A stretch of DNA of 34,722 nucleotides from a virus. The notes beneath the pieces were generated by a model, which made no database searches, was not told the origin of the DNA, and was given only the letters and a program-made list of their open reading frames with translations. The translations under genes were made by a program, and so were the position numbers. This document shows positions 5,652-13,290 of this stretch, piece by piece. The first letter of the stretch is position 1. Each line of letters starts with the position of its first letter. Location: positions 1-34,722 of IMG/VR virus record IMGVR_UViG_3300030430_003538, one strand, 5' to 3'.

Positions 5652-6268
5652 TTAATAAATTTCCAGACAAAAAATACAATATCATTTATGCTGATCCGCC
5701 TTGGACATATCGTACTTGGAGTAAAAAGGGACAAAAGAGAACCGCATCATCTCATTACAAAACCATGAGCCTGATTGATATAAAAGAGTTACCAGTGTCT
5801 GAAATATGCCATGATAACTGTATTTTATTTCTTTGGGTAACTTTTCCTAATCTAATCGAGGGCATAGAAACAATCAAAAGTTGGGGTTTTACTTATAAAA
5901 CCTGTGGGTTCGTTTGGGTAAAAACCAACAAAAATTTTCCAGTAAACCAGTATTCGTTTTTGCCACTAGATTCTTTTGATAGTTTTTATGGGTTAGGACA
6001 TTGGACTAGAGCCAATAGTGAGATTTGTTTAATTGGCACGAAGGGAAAAATTAAGAGAAAAAGTAAAGGCGTACATCAATTGATTTATGACCCTATCAGG
6101 GAACACTCTAGAAAACCAGATTGTATTAGAGATTGTATTGTAAAGTTGGTGGGTGACTTACCAAGAATCGAATTGTTTTCAAGACAAATAAATCAGGGTT
6201 GGGATAGTTGGGGTAATGAAATTAACAAATTCAAGGAGATAAAAAATGTTGGAGAAGAGAGTAGATAA
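5648..6268 (+). CDS. MT-A70 family DNA adenine N6-methyltransferase
   Basis: 206 residues. YADPPW (residues 14-19) is the catalytic DPPW motif of adenine-N6 methyltransferases; the segment SSHYKTMSLIDIKELPV and the ending LPRIELFSRQ...GWDSWGNE are typical of MT-A70. It should methylate adenine in phage DNA with S-adenosylmethionine, as protection from host restriction or as a mark for replication or packaging. No partner restriction endonuclease is seen. It overlaps the resolvase gene by four bases and the next gene by 23. Confidence 0.88.
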   Translation: MINKFPDKKYNIIYADPPWTYRTWSKKGQKRTASSHYKTMSLIDIKELPVSEICHDNCILFLWVTFPNLIEGIETIKSWGFTYKTCGFVWVKTNKNFPVNQYSFLPLDSFDSFYGLGHWTRANSEICLIGTKGKIKRKSKGVHQLIYDPIREHSRKPDCIRDCIVKLVGDLPRIELFSRQINQGWDSWGNEINKFKEIKNVGEESR

Positions 6269-6506
6269 GCTTTTTTTAGGAAAGTACGTTTCAATACGAG
6301 ATTACATTTGGCGTGATGCCATTAAAAAAGGGGGTCTTTTGATTACACATAAAGATAAAAAAATGTTTGTAGATGCAGAGGACTTACAGAGGCTCAAACC
6401 GTCTGGAAAGTTTCATCAATCTAAGTTTACAGGTAAATATCAATTGGTTGATATTGAGTGGGTAAGTGAAAAGGATACGAGGCAACAGGGGTTGTTTGAT
6501 GAGTGA
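6246..6506 (+). CDS. Unknown 86-residue protein
   Basis: It has a strong AAGGAGAT ribosome-binding site inside the end of the methyltransferase gene. The protein is basic, soluble and has no recognised domain; the middle region (GGLLITHKDKKMFVDAEDLQRL) looks like a small beta/alpha fold. Its end overlaps the replication gene start by eight bases. It may work with the methyltransferase or the replication protein, from position only. Confidence 0.65.
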   Translation: MLEKRVDKLFLGKYVSIRDYIWRDAIKKGGLLITHKDKKMFVDAEDLQRLKPSGKFHQSKFTGKYQLVDIEWVSEKDTRQQGLFDE

Positions 6507-7278
6507 TAGTTTAATTATCAAGAGCGATTTGAAAGAGAAGTTTTCAACACTTCCTAATGCTCTCATAAATGATAGTCGCATGTCAGCCGAACATCTGGGC
6601 TTGATAGTGTATTTGTTAAGCAAACCTAATGATTGGGTTGTCAGGGTCTCGGAGCTACGCAAACGTTTTGATTATGGGAGAGACAAAGTATATCGAATTT
6701 TGCAGCAATTGGAGCAGTATGGATACGTCAGTCGTGAGCAGATTAAGGTCGATGGCAAATTTGCTGAAACTCGTTACAGTGTCTCAGATACACCGTGTCC
6801 TGAAAAACCGTATACGGAAAAACCGTATACGGAAAATCCGACACTTACTAAAGAAAGAATATTACTAAATAAAGATAATACTAATTTACCGAAAAAGAAA
6901 AAAGTAGAAAAAATGCTTTTGATTGATTATGAATTGGATAACGATGATAAGAAATATGCAACCGATAAAGGATTGGACTGGGAAGAGATTTTAGAAGATA
7001 TACGTCTCTGGAATGAAAAGAATGGAAATAAAGCGTCTTACGCTTCGTGTAAGGCATTTTGGCAACAATGGTGTCGTAAAGAGGCTAAGAAGTCTTATGG
7101 GGTTGCTAAGAGCGATAAATGGGTGGATAAAAGTAAGGTAGTAGGATTTGAAAGAAAAATGATAACGTTGTCTGAGTGGAATGACTTGAGCGATGTTATG
7201 AAAGATTTTTATAGAAGAAACCGACCCGATATCATTAACGAATTAAAATTAGAGCAATATAATATTAATAATAAATGA
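6499..7278 (+). CDS. Replication initiator-like protein with N-terminal winged helix
   Basis: 259 residues from ATG 6499, chosen because the upstream ATG at 6466 lacks a site and would overlap the previous gene more. Residues ~14-100 form a winged helix as in plasmid and phage O/DnaD-like initiators: LPNALINDSRMSAEHLGLIVYLLS, then RVSELRKRFDYGRDKVYRILQQLEQYGYVSRE. A low-complexity linker follows with a tandem KPYTE unit, encoded by palindromic DNA repeats that may be the origin. The C-terminal part (YATDKGLDWEEILEDIRLWNEKNGNKASY..FWQQWCRK) matches the usual ending of such proteins. It probably binds the origin and loads host replication proteins. Confidence 0.75.
   Translation: MSDSLIIKSDLKEKFSTLPNALINDSRMSAEHLGLIVYLLSKPNDWVVRVSELRKRFDYGRDKVYRILQQLEQYGYVSREQIKVDGKFAETRYSVSDTPCPEKPYTEKPYTENPTLTKERILLNKDNTNLPKKKKVEKMLLIDYELDNDDKKYATDKGLDWEEILEDIRLWNEKNGNKASYASCKAFWQQWCRKEAKKSYGVAKSDKWVDKSKVVGFERKMITLSEWNDLSDVMKDFYRRNRPDIINELKLEQYNINNK
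6802..6840 (+). repeat. Iteron-like repeats, candidate replication origin
   Basis: The 15-base unit GAAAAACCGTATACG occurs twice in tandem (6802-6816, 6817-6831), then a shortened unit (6832-6840). Each full unit makes a CCGTATACGG palindrome (6808-6817, 6823-6832). An AT-rich stretch follows. Lambda has its origin in the same relative place, inside the O gene, so an origin here is likely but unproved. Confidence 0.55.
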
Positions 7279-7712
7279 AGTTCACACCTGAAATAATCGA
7301 AACTTTTTTAAGAAGAATTGCAATTGATGGTCGCTCTGCCAGAGATATTGGTAGAGATAATGATATGCCAAGCTATGAAGCTTTTTATAATCTGATGAAC
7401 GCAAATGAAGAAGTCAGAAATAAATATTATTTAGCACAAGAAAGTAGAGCGACTGCTATCGATGAAGAGATTGATAGAATATTAAATCGGGTTGAGAAGG
7501 GTGAATTGGAGTATAATCAAGGTAGATTGATGATTGATACTTTAAAGTGGCGCATGGCTAAGTTTTTCCCAAGACTATATGGCGAAGCAACACAGAAGAT
7601 TGAGGTGGAGCATAAAGCAAACTTTATCGAGGAATTAAAACGTGTTTCTACAATCGTTCAAAAGAGAAAAGAAATAGAAAATAAAACGATTGATGGGGTG
7701 GTAAATGAGTAA
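7275..7712 (+). CDS. Terminase small subunit
   Basis: 145 residues, overlapping the replication gene by four bases. The N-terminus has a helix-turn-helix (ARDIGRDNDMPSYEAFYNLM) and the middle has YYLAQESRATAIDEEIDRIL. The sequence RLMIDTLKWRMAKFFPRLYG matches the signature end of Sf6-like small terminases (DTRKWxxxKxxPKxYG). The C-terminal ~30 residues are charged. Such proteins form rings that recognise the packaging site and regulate the large subunit, which is encoded about 300 bases downstream. Confidence 0.85.
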   Translation: MKFTPEIIETFLRRIAIDGRSARDIGRDNDMPSYEAFYNLMNANEEVRNKYYLAQESRATAIDEEIDRILNRVEKGELEYNQGRLMIDTLKWRMAKFFPRLYGEATQKIEVEHKANFIEELKRVSTIVQKRKEIENKTIDGVVNE

Positions 7713-7923
7713 AGAAGAATGGTTAAAAAATCGATGGTATTTGGATTGGGTATCTGAAAAATACTTGGAAGATACGATAAAAACACTTAACCGTTACACG
7801 CACGTGCGTGAGAAAATTTCACAATTTTCAGACACTTTTACAACCAATAGTTGTGACCAAAAAACAGAAGTCAATAAAAACAAAGACTTAGCAAAATCAC
7901 AAGCAGAAAAAAGTCTTCCATAA
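7705..7923 (+). CDS. Unknown 72-residue protein between terminase genes
   Basis: It starts inside the end of the small terminase gene (eight-base overlap). The N-terminal half is basic and aromatic (EEWLKNRWYLDWVSEKYL); the C-terminal half is polar and Lys/Ser-rich and looks disordered. No family is recognised. The coding region contains a 14-bp GC palindrome at 7797-7810. Its stop TAA overlaps the ATG of the next small frame. Confidence 0.55.
   Translation: MSKEEWLKNRWYLDWVSEKYLEDTIKTLNRYTHVREKISQFSDTFTTNSCDQKTEVNKNKDLAKSQAEKSLP
7797..7810. other. 14-bp GC palindrome, possible packaging signal
   Basis: CACGCACGTGCGTG is a perfect dyad in an AT-rich genome, between the two terminase genes. 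Packaging signals often lie in or near the small terminase gene, so this is a candidate terminase or regulator site. It also falls within coding sequence. Confidence 0.4.
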
Positions 7924-8030
7924 TGGACATTATGCGACAAAACAGCGATTACCCCCCCTTTTTTCGCACACGGTGGCGCAATAAAAAAAATATACCATCC
8001 TACCTACCCCCCATTTTATTTGAGATATAA
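7923..8030 (+). CDS. Possible 35-residue protein bridging to terminase large subunit
   Basis: The frame opens with a TAATG overlap with the previous stop and ends with TAA directly before the ATG of the large terminase gene at 8031. The translation is basic and rich in Pro and aromatic residues (DYPPFFRTRWRNKKNIPSYL), which accounts for the two odd C-runs as Pro codons. It lacks a clear ribosome-binding site and would rely on translational coupling. Without it this stretch is a 107-base gap. Confidence 0.45.
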   Translation: MDIMRQNSDYPPFFRTRWRNKKNIPSYLPPILFEI

Positions 8031-9440
8031 ATGACACCCCAGACCGAAAAATCGAAAAGCACAGATACGTTAATTGAGTTACATGATAACCCAGTTTTAT
8101 TTGTGGAAGAGATAATTGGGGTTAATCCGTTTGATTGGCAGAGAGAAGCGTTAGAAGCTATATCGAATAATGACAGAGTTTCGATTGCCAGTGGTCATGG
8201 CGTTGGCAAAACTGCTTTTTTGTCATGGCTCGCTCTCTGGTGGTTGTGTACGCATTACCCATGCAAGGTAGCGGTTACTGCAAATACGGCTCACCAGCTT
8301 TCGGATGTTCTTTGGACAGAGATAGATAAGTGGGCAAGGGGGCTGCCAGAGGGGTTTAGGGAGTTATTGGAGTTTAAAAGCGATAAGATAAGCTTAAAGG
8401 GCGCACAAGATAGTTTTTGTGTTGCAAGGACGAGTAGAAGGGAGAATCCAGAGGCGTTACAGGGGTTTCATAGTGAGAATATGTTGTTTATCTGTGAAGA
8501 GGCGAGTGGTATTCCAGATGTTGTATTTCAGGTTGGGGAAGGTGCGATGTCTACACAAGGGGCTAAAACGGTAATGTGTGGAAATCCTACTAGGTCTGAG
8601 GGGTTCTTTTTTGAGAGCCATCATTCTCAGCGTCATAGGTGGCATACAATGACGGTAAGTTGTTTGGATAGTCCATCTGTTTCGGAGCAGTTTTTGGAGA
8701 ATATGGCTGACAAGTATGGGGTCGAGAGCAATGTATATCGAGTGAGGGTGTTAGGGCAGTTTCCAACGCAGTCTGATGATGTATTATTGCCCTTGTACTT
8801 GATTGAAGAAGCAGTCAAGAGAGATATTGAGTCAAGCCCTACTACGCCAACTGTTTGGGGTGTTGATGTAGCCCGATTTGGGGGCGATAGGAGCGCAATA
8901 GCCAAAAGACAGGGGAATGTGTTGTTAGAGCCTATTAAAACGTATCAGGGGCGAGACTTAATGGAAATGGCTGGGATAGTGATGAGTGAGTATGAGGCGT
9001 GCCCATATATGCTCAGACCAACAGCGATTTACATTGATGCGATTGGTATTGGAGCTGGTCTTGCTGATAGGCTCAGGGAGCTAGATGTACCAGCCATTGC
9101 GATCTCGGTGAGTGAATCTCCTAGCTTAAAAGACAGATTTAATCGTTTAAGAGATGAATTGTTTTGGAACGCTAGGGAGTGGTTTGAAGGAAGAGATGTT
9201 AAAATACCACAAGATGATACGTTAATTTCAGAATTAAGTGGTATTCGCTACAAGTATTTGAGTTCTGGCAAGTTAAAGGTTGAAAGTAAGGACGAGATGA
9301 AAAAACGAGGTCAGAGATCGCCAGACGTAGCTGACGCATTTGTTCTTAGTTTTGCTGAGAGTGGGGCAATAGCTGGTGGGTATTCTAGAGGATATAATTC
9401 AAATCGAAGGTTGTCAGCTAACAGGGGGTGGATTGTATGA
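8031..9440 (+). CDS. Terminase large subunit
   Basis: 469 residues. The ATPase domain has Walker A SGHGVGKT at residues 54-61. A Walker B-like MLFICEEASG at 151-160 has Glu156 where Asp is usual. The C-terminal RNase H-like nuclease domain has WGVDVARFGGDRSAI (Asp near 278), AIYIDAIGIGAG (Asp near 336) and DVADAFVLSFAE (Asp residues near 432-435), the three metal-binding sites. It powers DNA translocation into the prohead and cuts the concatemer, docking on the portal protein. Length is normal for the family. Confidence 0.96.
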   Translation: MTPQTEKSKSTDTLIELHDNPVLFVEEIIGVNPFDWQREALEAISNNDRVSIASGHGVGKTAFLSWLALWWLCTHYPCKVAVTANTAHQLSDVLWTEIDKWARGLPEGFRELLEFKSDKISLKGAQDSFCVARTSRRENPEALQGFHSENMLFICEEASGIPDVVFQVGEGAMSTQGAKTVMCGNPTRSEGFFFESHHSQRHRWHTMTVSCLDSPSVSEQFLENMADKYGVESNVYRVRVLGQFPTQSDDVLLPLYLIEEAVKRDIESSPTTPTVWGVDVARFGGDRSAIAKRQGNVLLEPIKTYQGRDLMEMAGIVMSEYEACPYMLRPTAIYIDAIGIGAGLADRLRELDVPAIAISVSESPSLKDRFNRLRDELFWNAREWFEGRDVKIPQDDTLISELSGIRYKYLSSGKLKVESKDEMKKRGQRSPDVADAFVLSFAESGAIAGGYSRGYNSNRRLSANRGWIV

Positions 9441-9718
9441 TGGAAGATAATGTGATTTTATTTCCTACGAAGGAAGAGCAAAAAGAATTATTAGAATTTG
9501 AAAGAAATTTTGAGATACATGGTAAACTTGTAGATTCTGTTGAGACAATGTTAGATTATCATATACAAGGATTGGTGAATTGCTCTGACAGTGTTGATTG
9601 GGGTATAGCGATGGAAGCATTAGGACGGCTAGTTATCATGTCTGGTTATAGATTTGGAATGGATGAACAAGAAATAACGCAATATGTGTCAGATTTAAGT
9701 AAATTGAGACCGAAATGA
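9437..9718 (+). CDS. Unknown 93-residue protein after terminase
   Basis: ATG at 9437 overlaps the terminase stop (ATGA) and has a G-rich region upstream; a GTG three codons earlier is open. The protein is acidic and mostly helical, with the pattern LVNCSDSVDWGIAMEALGRLVIMSGYRFGMDEQEI. No domain is known to me. It overlaps the next gene by four bases, so translation is coupled along this string of small genes. Confidence 0.6.
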   Translation: MMEDNVILFPTKEEQKELLEFERNFEIHGKLVDSVETMLDYHIQGLVNCSDSVDWGIAMEALGRLVIMSGYRFGMDEQEITQYVSDLSKLRPK

Positions 9719-10005
9719 GTAAAGACCCAAGATTAAAAAGAGTTGGCGTTAGTGGGTATAATAAACCCAAAAGAACGCCTAACCACCCAACAAAAAGCCA
9801 TGTTGTAGTAGCTAAATGTTCGGATGGTAGTATTAAAACTATCCGTTTTGGGCAACAAGGCGCAAAAACGGCTGGAAAGCCAAAAAAAGGCGAAAGCGAA
9901 GCGATGAAGAAGAAACGCAAGTCCTTTAAAGCAAGACATGCTAAAAATATTGCCAAGGGCAATTGTTCTGCGGCTTATTGGGCAGATAAAGTAAAATGGA
10001 GCTAG
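9715..10005 (+). CDS. Conserved basic phage protein (DPRLKR...GVSGYNKPKRTP type)
   Basis: 96 residues, strongly basic. The start DPRLKRVGVSGYNKPKRTPNHPTKSHVVVAK and the ending SFKARHAKNIAKGNCSAAYWADKVKW match, from memory, a conserved small protein of marine phages usually found near packaging and head genes. The central TIRFGQQGAKTAGKPKKGESE is a Gly/Lys linker. The charge suggests contact with DNA or acidic head proteins. Its biochemical role is not known. Confidence 0.7.
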   Translation: MSKDPRLKRVGVSGYNKPKRTPNHPTKSHVVVAKCSDGSIKTIRFGQQGAKTAGKPKKGESEAMKKKRKSFKARHAKNIAKGNCSAAYWADKVKWS

Positions 10006-10009
10006 TGTA

Positions 10010-10507
10010 GTGTTGGTGGAACGTGAACTAAAACTGTGGACACAAGAAGTTTTAGACGTTCCGACAGATAGTTTTGGTGGTTTGCCCCCTTGTCCTTACG
10101 CAAAAAAAGCTTGGAAAGATAAAAAAGTATCTATTTTTGAGTCAGATGATTTAAACCTTGTATTAGAAAAACAAAGATTATTTGACCCTCAATCTGACAA
10201 ATTAGAGATTATTGTTTGGTATAATATCGAAAATATGTGTGTCGTTGAATTTAATAAATGGATTGATATTCATAATAAAGATTATGAACAGATTTGGTTG
10301 ATGGGGTTTCACCCTGAAGCCAGTGATGATGCGTTAACACCAGAATTTGAAGGCATCATAGATGAGACCTATGGGTTGATATTTGTGCAATCTTTGAGAT
10401 ACTTGGTTAACGCTTCTGAGCGTCTATTTACAACAGACTACTATAAACTGTATCCTACAAAGGATATTAATTATGTCAAAGAAAGGAATAAAAAATGCGT
10501 GGTATGA
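10010..10507 (+). CDS. Conserved unknown protein with GGLPPCPYAKKAW motif
   Basis: 165 residues from GTG 10010 with GGAG eight bases upstream; TTG and GTG codons follow in frame. The N-terminus has FGGLPPCPYAKKAWKDKKV, a motif I recall from a family of unknown proteins in phages and bacteria. The rest is an alpha/beta pattern with LEIIVWYNI, YEQIWLMGFHPEASDD and YGLIFVQSL. No catalytic residues can be named. Unlike its neighbours it is not basic, so it may have an enzymatic rather than a structural role. Confidence 0.65.
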   Translation: MLVERELKLWTQEVLDVPTDSFGGLPPCPYAKKAWKDKKVSIFESDDLNLVLEKQRLFDPQSDKLEIIVWYNIENMCVVEFNKWIDIHNKDYEQIWLMGFHPEASDDALTPEFEGIIDETYGLIFVQSLRYLVNASERLFTTDYYKLYPTKDINYVKERNKKCVV

Positions 10508-10551
10508 AAAAACCTATGAAAAAAAATAAAAGAGGCAAGAAGAAAAAGTAA
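10495..10551 (+). CDS. 18-residue highly basic peptide
   Basis: ATG 10495 follows GAAAGGAATAA, a fair ribosome-binding site, and overlaps the previous gene by 13 bases. Of 18 residues, 11 are Lys or Arg and two are Gly (MRGMKK...KRGKKKK). Such lysine/arginine micro-genes occur beside DUF5872 genes in other marine phages, from memory. It could be a DNA-condensing or packaging peptide. The short length leaves real doubt. Confidence 0.45.
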   Translation: MRGMKKPMKKNKRGKKKK

Positions 10552-10554
10552 GCT

Positions 10555-10752
10555 ATGGCTAAAGATAAATCGAGTAAAAGTCCTAAACCAAATAACCCTA
10601 GCCTTTGGTCAAAAGCAAAAGCAGAAGCAAAACGCAAGTTTGATGTATATCCAAGTGCTTACGCTAATGCCTATGCAGCCAAGCGTTATAAAGCTATGGG
10701 GGGCACTTGGTCTGGTAAAGATAACAGAGTGAAACGGAAATCTCGTGGCTAA
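10555..10752 (+). CDS. DUF5872-like small basic protein
   Basis: 65 residues. The segment PSLWSKAKAEAKRKFDVYPS followed by AYANAYAAKRYKAMGGTW is the recognisable core of small DUF5872-type proteins of aquatic phages. The ends are Lys/Ser-rich. The function is unknown; position between terminase and portal suggests a head or packaging role. It begins three bases after the stop of the 18-residue peptide and overlaps the next gene by eight bases. Confidence 0.75.
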   Translation: MAKDKSSKSPKPNNPSLWSKAKAEAKRKFDVYPSAYANAYAAKRYKAMGGTWSGKDNRVKRKSRG

Positions 10753-10969
10753 GAAAGAAGGATTAGGAAAGTGGTTCGATGAGGATTGGCGAGACGTTAA
10801 AACTGGCAAAAAGTGCGGTCGGCAAAAAGGAGAGAAAAGAGGATATCCAGCTTGCCGACCAGCGAAAGTAGCCTCTCGTATTTCCAAAAAAGAAGCAAAA
10901 AAGAAAACAGGTAGAAAAAGAGTAAACTGGTCAGTTACCGCCTCTGGTAGAAAAAGGAAGTCTGCGTGA
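10745..10969 (+). CDS. DUF5872-like small basic protein, second
   Basis: 74 residues from GTG 10745. The pattern GLGKWFDEDWRDVKTGKKCG then YPACRPAKVASRISKKEA fits the other common form of the DUF5872 group. Cys24 and Cys37 could bind metal. The C-terminus is basic. Like its neighbour it is probably a head-associated or DNA-binding protein; this is inferred from charge and position. Confidence 0.72.
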   Translation: MAKKEGLGKWFDEDWRDVKTGKKCGRQKGEKRGYPACRPAKVASRISKKEAKKKTGRKRVNWSVTASGRKRKSA

Positions 10970-13290
10970 TGGAAGGTTTGCTACAGATGAGTTCTATTCC
11001 TTACTTTGATGAGCTATCTCCAGAAGGTCAGGCTCAAAGAAGAAAAGAGGGAATGGAAGCTCTCTTAAAAGCCCCTAAATACGGAGCTTTGATGTTACCA
11101 GCATCGGGGGTTACTGAAATGATGGGGTTAATGGCTGATCCAGAAGGTGAGGGTTATTTACCTTCCACAATGAGTTTACTGAAAGAAGGCAGATTTGGTG
11201 ATGTTGGGTATCAGCTATTAGGCGGTTTAGGTGATGTATTATATGCCGCAAGTCCTGTTATACCGCCATTAGCTATACCAGCAACAGCGGCTAAGGCGGC
11301 TAGGGCTGGAAGATTAGCAACTCAAGGTGAATCTTTAGGTTTGTTAACTGAAGATGAAAGAGTCAAACAAGTGAAGGAATTACCTTTTTTTGGTACAGAA
11401 GAATTTCCAGCCGAAACTTTATTAGGTGAGGAAATAGTTTTTATTCCAGCCGATAGGATGGCAACTGGATTTGTTTATGAAGGATTGGCAGAAGCTCCGA
11501 TAGACCAACCAAGAGGCTTGAGAGGTGGTCAATTGTTTGGGACAACTAGGGAATCTGTAGAGCAAGGTTTGGGATTTGCTTCTTTGGATGAGGCGATAGC
11601 AAAGAGAATATCTCAGTCAGGTGCTAAGTACGGCATAATAGGAGCAATGGATACCGCTTCACAATTATCTAACAGAGATATGGCAAATATAGTTGCTCAA
11701 CAAGTTCAATCCTACATAAGAGAAGGATTAATTTCATCTGAAAACGTTTCAAAATTAACACAAAGATTAAAAGATAGAGGGAAAGTAGCTCAAGATGCAA
11801 TATCAAAGAAAAAAGCTGATGGCAAAAAACCAAATTCTGGTGACCTTGATATTGCAAAATTAATTAATATACCAGATATTGATAGCCCACAAATATTTGA
11901 TTGGTTAGATTCACAAACTTTTGAAACTAGAAAACAATTCTCATTAATTTTAAATCAAGCTGGTAGTAGAAATCTAGGAGCACCCTCAATTGATAGAATT
12001 TTGTCTGATACAATAGATGCAAGTCAAGCTGGAGTTTTGCCATTACAGGGCAACACCCTTATACGATTAACAGGGGAAGCTCCTATAGATGTAGCTAAAG
12101 AGGGTGGTTTTTCACATCCATCTTATCCTATAGGAATTTTAGGTGAGCCAGTGGCTCAGATTAAATATGGAGTAAGAGGGGAAGATTTATTTTCTGAAAA
12201 AGTAGCAGAATGGTTAGAAGGGGGTGGTCAACCTTCTAGGTTACAGAGAATGATGAATATGAGCTTACCAAAGACAACTGTTACACCCGAAAAACTACAG
12301 TTATTTCCAGAAGGAGCACCTGAAGCTATAACCTCAGCAAGACAAGCAAGACTGTTGGTTGATTTTATGAACGGTAATTGGAGAACAACGCAACAATCTG
12401 TGAAATCTGGCGGTTTAGGAAATGCAGAAATCATAAGAGCATATAAAGATAATATGTTGTCAGAAACTCTTACCCCATATTCAGAAGCAGAGTTAAAAAA
12501 AGGTGCTCAAGACGGTTCACTCGTTTTCTACGGTTTAGGAATAGGAAATCCTCAAGCCGTAAAAAATATAAATGGCAATGAAGGAAAAATCTATTTTGGT
12601 TTGAAGAAAAATACAGACTATAAAGAATTATATGGTATAGATAACCCAGAATTAACGCCTAACGAAGTTTCTATAGTAGGTGTGATGAACAATGAACTAG
12701 GACAAGCTGGGGCTAGTTTGGGAGTTCCTACATCGATGTTAAAAGCAATAGAAGAAGGTGCTACTGTTTTAGATGCTTATGCCGTTCCTAGCCAAAAAAA
12801 CCCTAAAGGGTTTTTGCCAAAATATTATAGTCAATTTGGTTTTAGAGAGGTAGAAAGAATACCTTTCGATGAAAAATATGTTAGAAATCCAAAATTTGGT
12901 GGTAGCGAAAGAAAATATAAAGCATTAATTAGTCAATGGAGAAAGTCGGGTTGGGATGAATCAATGGGCAATCCTGATCTGGTAATTATGAAATGGAGAG
13001 GAAATGATAATGATAGATCAAATGCAGTTAGAGATTATGTCGGACAAAGTGTTGAAAGTTTTGGGGCAAAGGATACAGGGATTGTCACAAGGACAGAAGA
13101 AAAGCTTGGAACACGCTTTGACCGAAGTTCTGGAAGACAACAACTTTCAAGCGGCACAAGTATCGGAAGCGGAGATAGAGGGGGCTTACTCAGTGATGGA
13201 AGCGTTCTATCCTCAAGATTCAATAGAGCTATCAGAGAGATTCCAAGCCTTACAACAACTGAACAACGTGCGTTAGGATTATTAGAATGA
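10969..13290 (+). CDS. Large polyvalent-type phage protein, possible internal virion protein
   Basis: 773 residues from ATG 10969 (TGATG overlap with the previous stop, AGGAAG upstream). The N-terminal ~120 residues include a hydrophobic Gly/Ala/Pro stretch (VGYQLLGGLGDVLYAASPVI). The middle has FIPADRMATGFVYEGL and QLSNRDMANIVAQQ, features I associate with polyvalent proteins that are packaged and injected. Near residues 600-690 the pattern LDAYAVPS, LPKYYSQFGFREVERIPF and DLVIMKW looks like an acetyltransferase-like (GNAT) fold. The C-terminal 90 codons also encode a second protein in another frame. The family call is tentative. Confidence 0.65.
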   Translation: MEGLLQMSSIPYFDELSPEGQAQRRKEGMEALLKAPKYGALMLPASGVTEMMGLMADPEGEGYLPSTMSLLKEGRFGDVGYQLLGGLGDVLYAASPVIPPLAIPATAAKAARAGRLATQGESLGLLTEDERVKQVKELPFFGTEEFPAETLLGEEIVFIPADRMATGFVYEGLAEAPIDQPRGLRGGQLFGTTRESVEQGLGFASLDEAIAKRISQSGAKYGIIGAMDTASQLSNRDMANIVAQQVQSYIREGLISSENVSKLTQRLKDRGKVAQDAISKKKADGKKPNSGDLDIAKLINIPDIDSPQIFDWLDSQTFETRKQFSLILNQAGSRNLGAPSIDRILSDTIDASQAGVLPLQGNTLIRLTGEAPIDVAKEGGFSHPSYPIGILGEPVAQIKYGVRGEDLFSEKVAEWLEGGGQPSRLQRMMNMSLPKTTVTPEKLQLFPEGAPEAITSARQARLLVDFMNGNWRTTQQSVKSGGLGNAEIIRAYKDNMLSETLTPYSEAELKKGAQDGSLVFYGLGIGNPQAVKNINGNEGKIYFGLKKNTDYKELYGIDNPELTPNEVSIVGVMNNELGQAGASLGVPTSMLKAIEEGATVLDAYAVPSQKNPKGFLPKYYSQFGFREVERIPFDEKYVRNPKFGGSERKYKALISQWRKSGWDESMGNPDLVIMKWRGNDNDRSNAVRDYVGQSVESFGAKDTGIVTRTEEKLGTRFDRSSGRQQLSSGTSIGSGDRGGLLSDGSVLSSRFNRAIREIPSLTTTEQRALGLLE
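13010..13276 (+). CDS. Nested out-of-frame gene, 88-residue helical protein
   Basis: This frame lies wholly within the end of the large polyvalent gene. ATG 13010 has AGAGGA seven bases upstream; another ATG at 13004 is in frame. The product is helical and mildly acidic (VLKVLGQRIQGLSQGQKKSL, ALTEVLEDNNFQAAQVSEAE, then SVMEAFYPQDSIELSERFQA), unlike the random composition of a shadow frame. Both frames look protein-like, so the region seems to code twice. The function is unknown. A virion assembly or internal protein is possible. Confidence 0.6.
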   Translation: MIDQMQLEIMSDKVLKVLGQRIQGLSQGQKKSLEHALTEVLEDNNFQAAQVSEAEIEGAYSVMEAFYPQDSIELSERFQALQQLNNVR

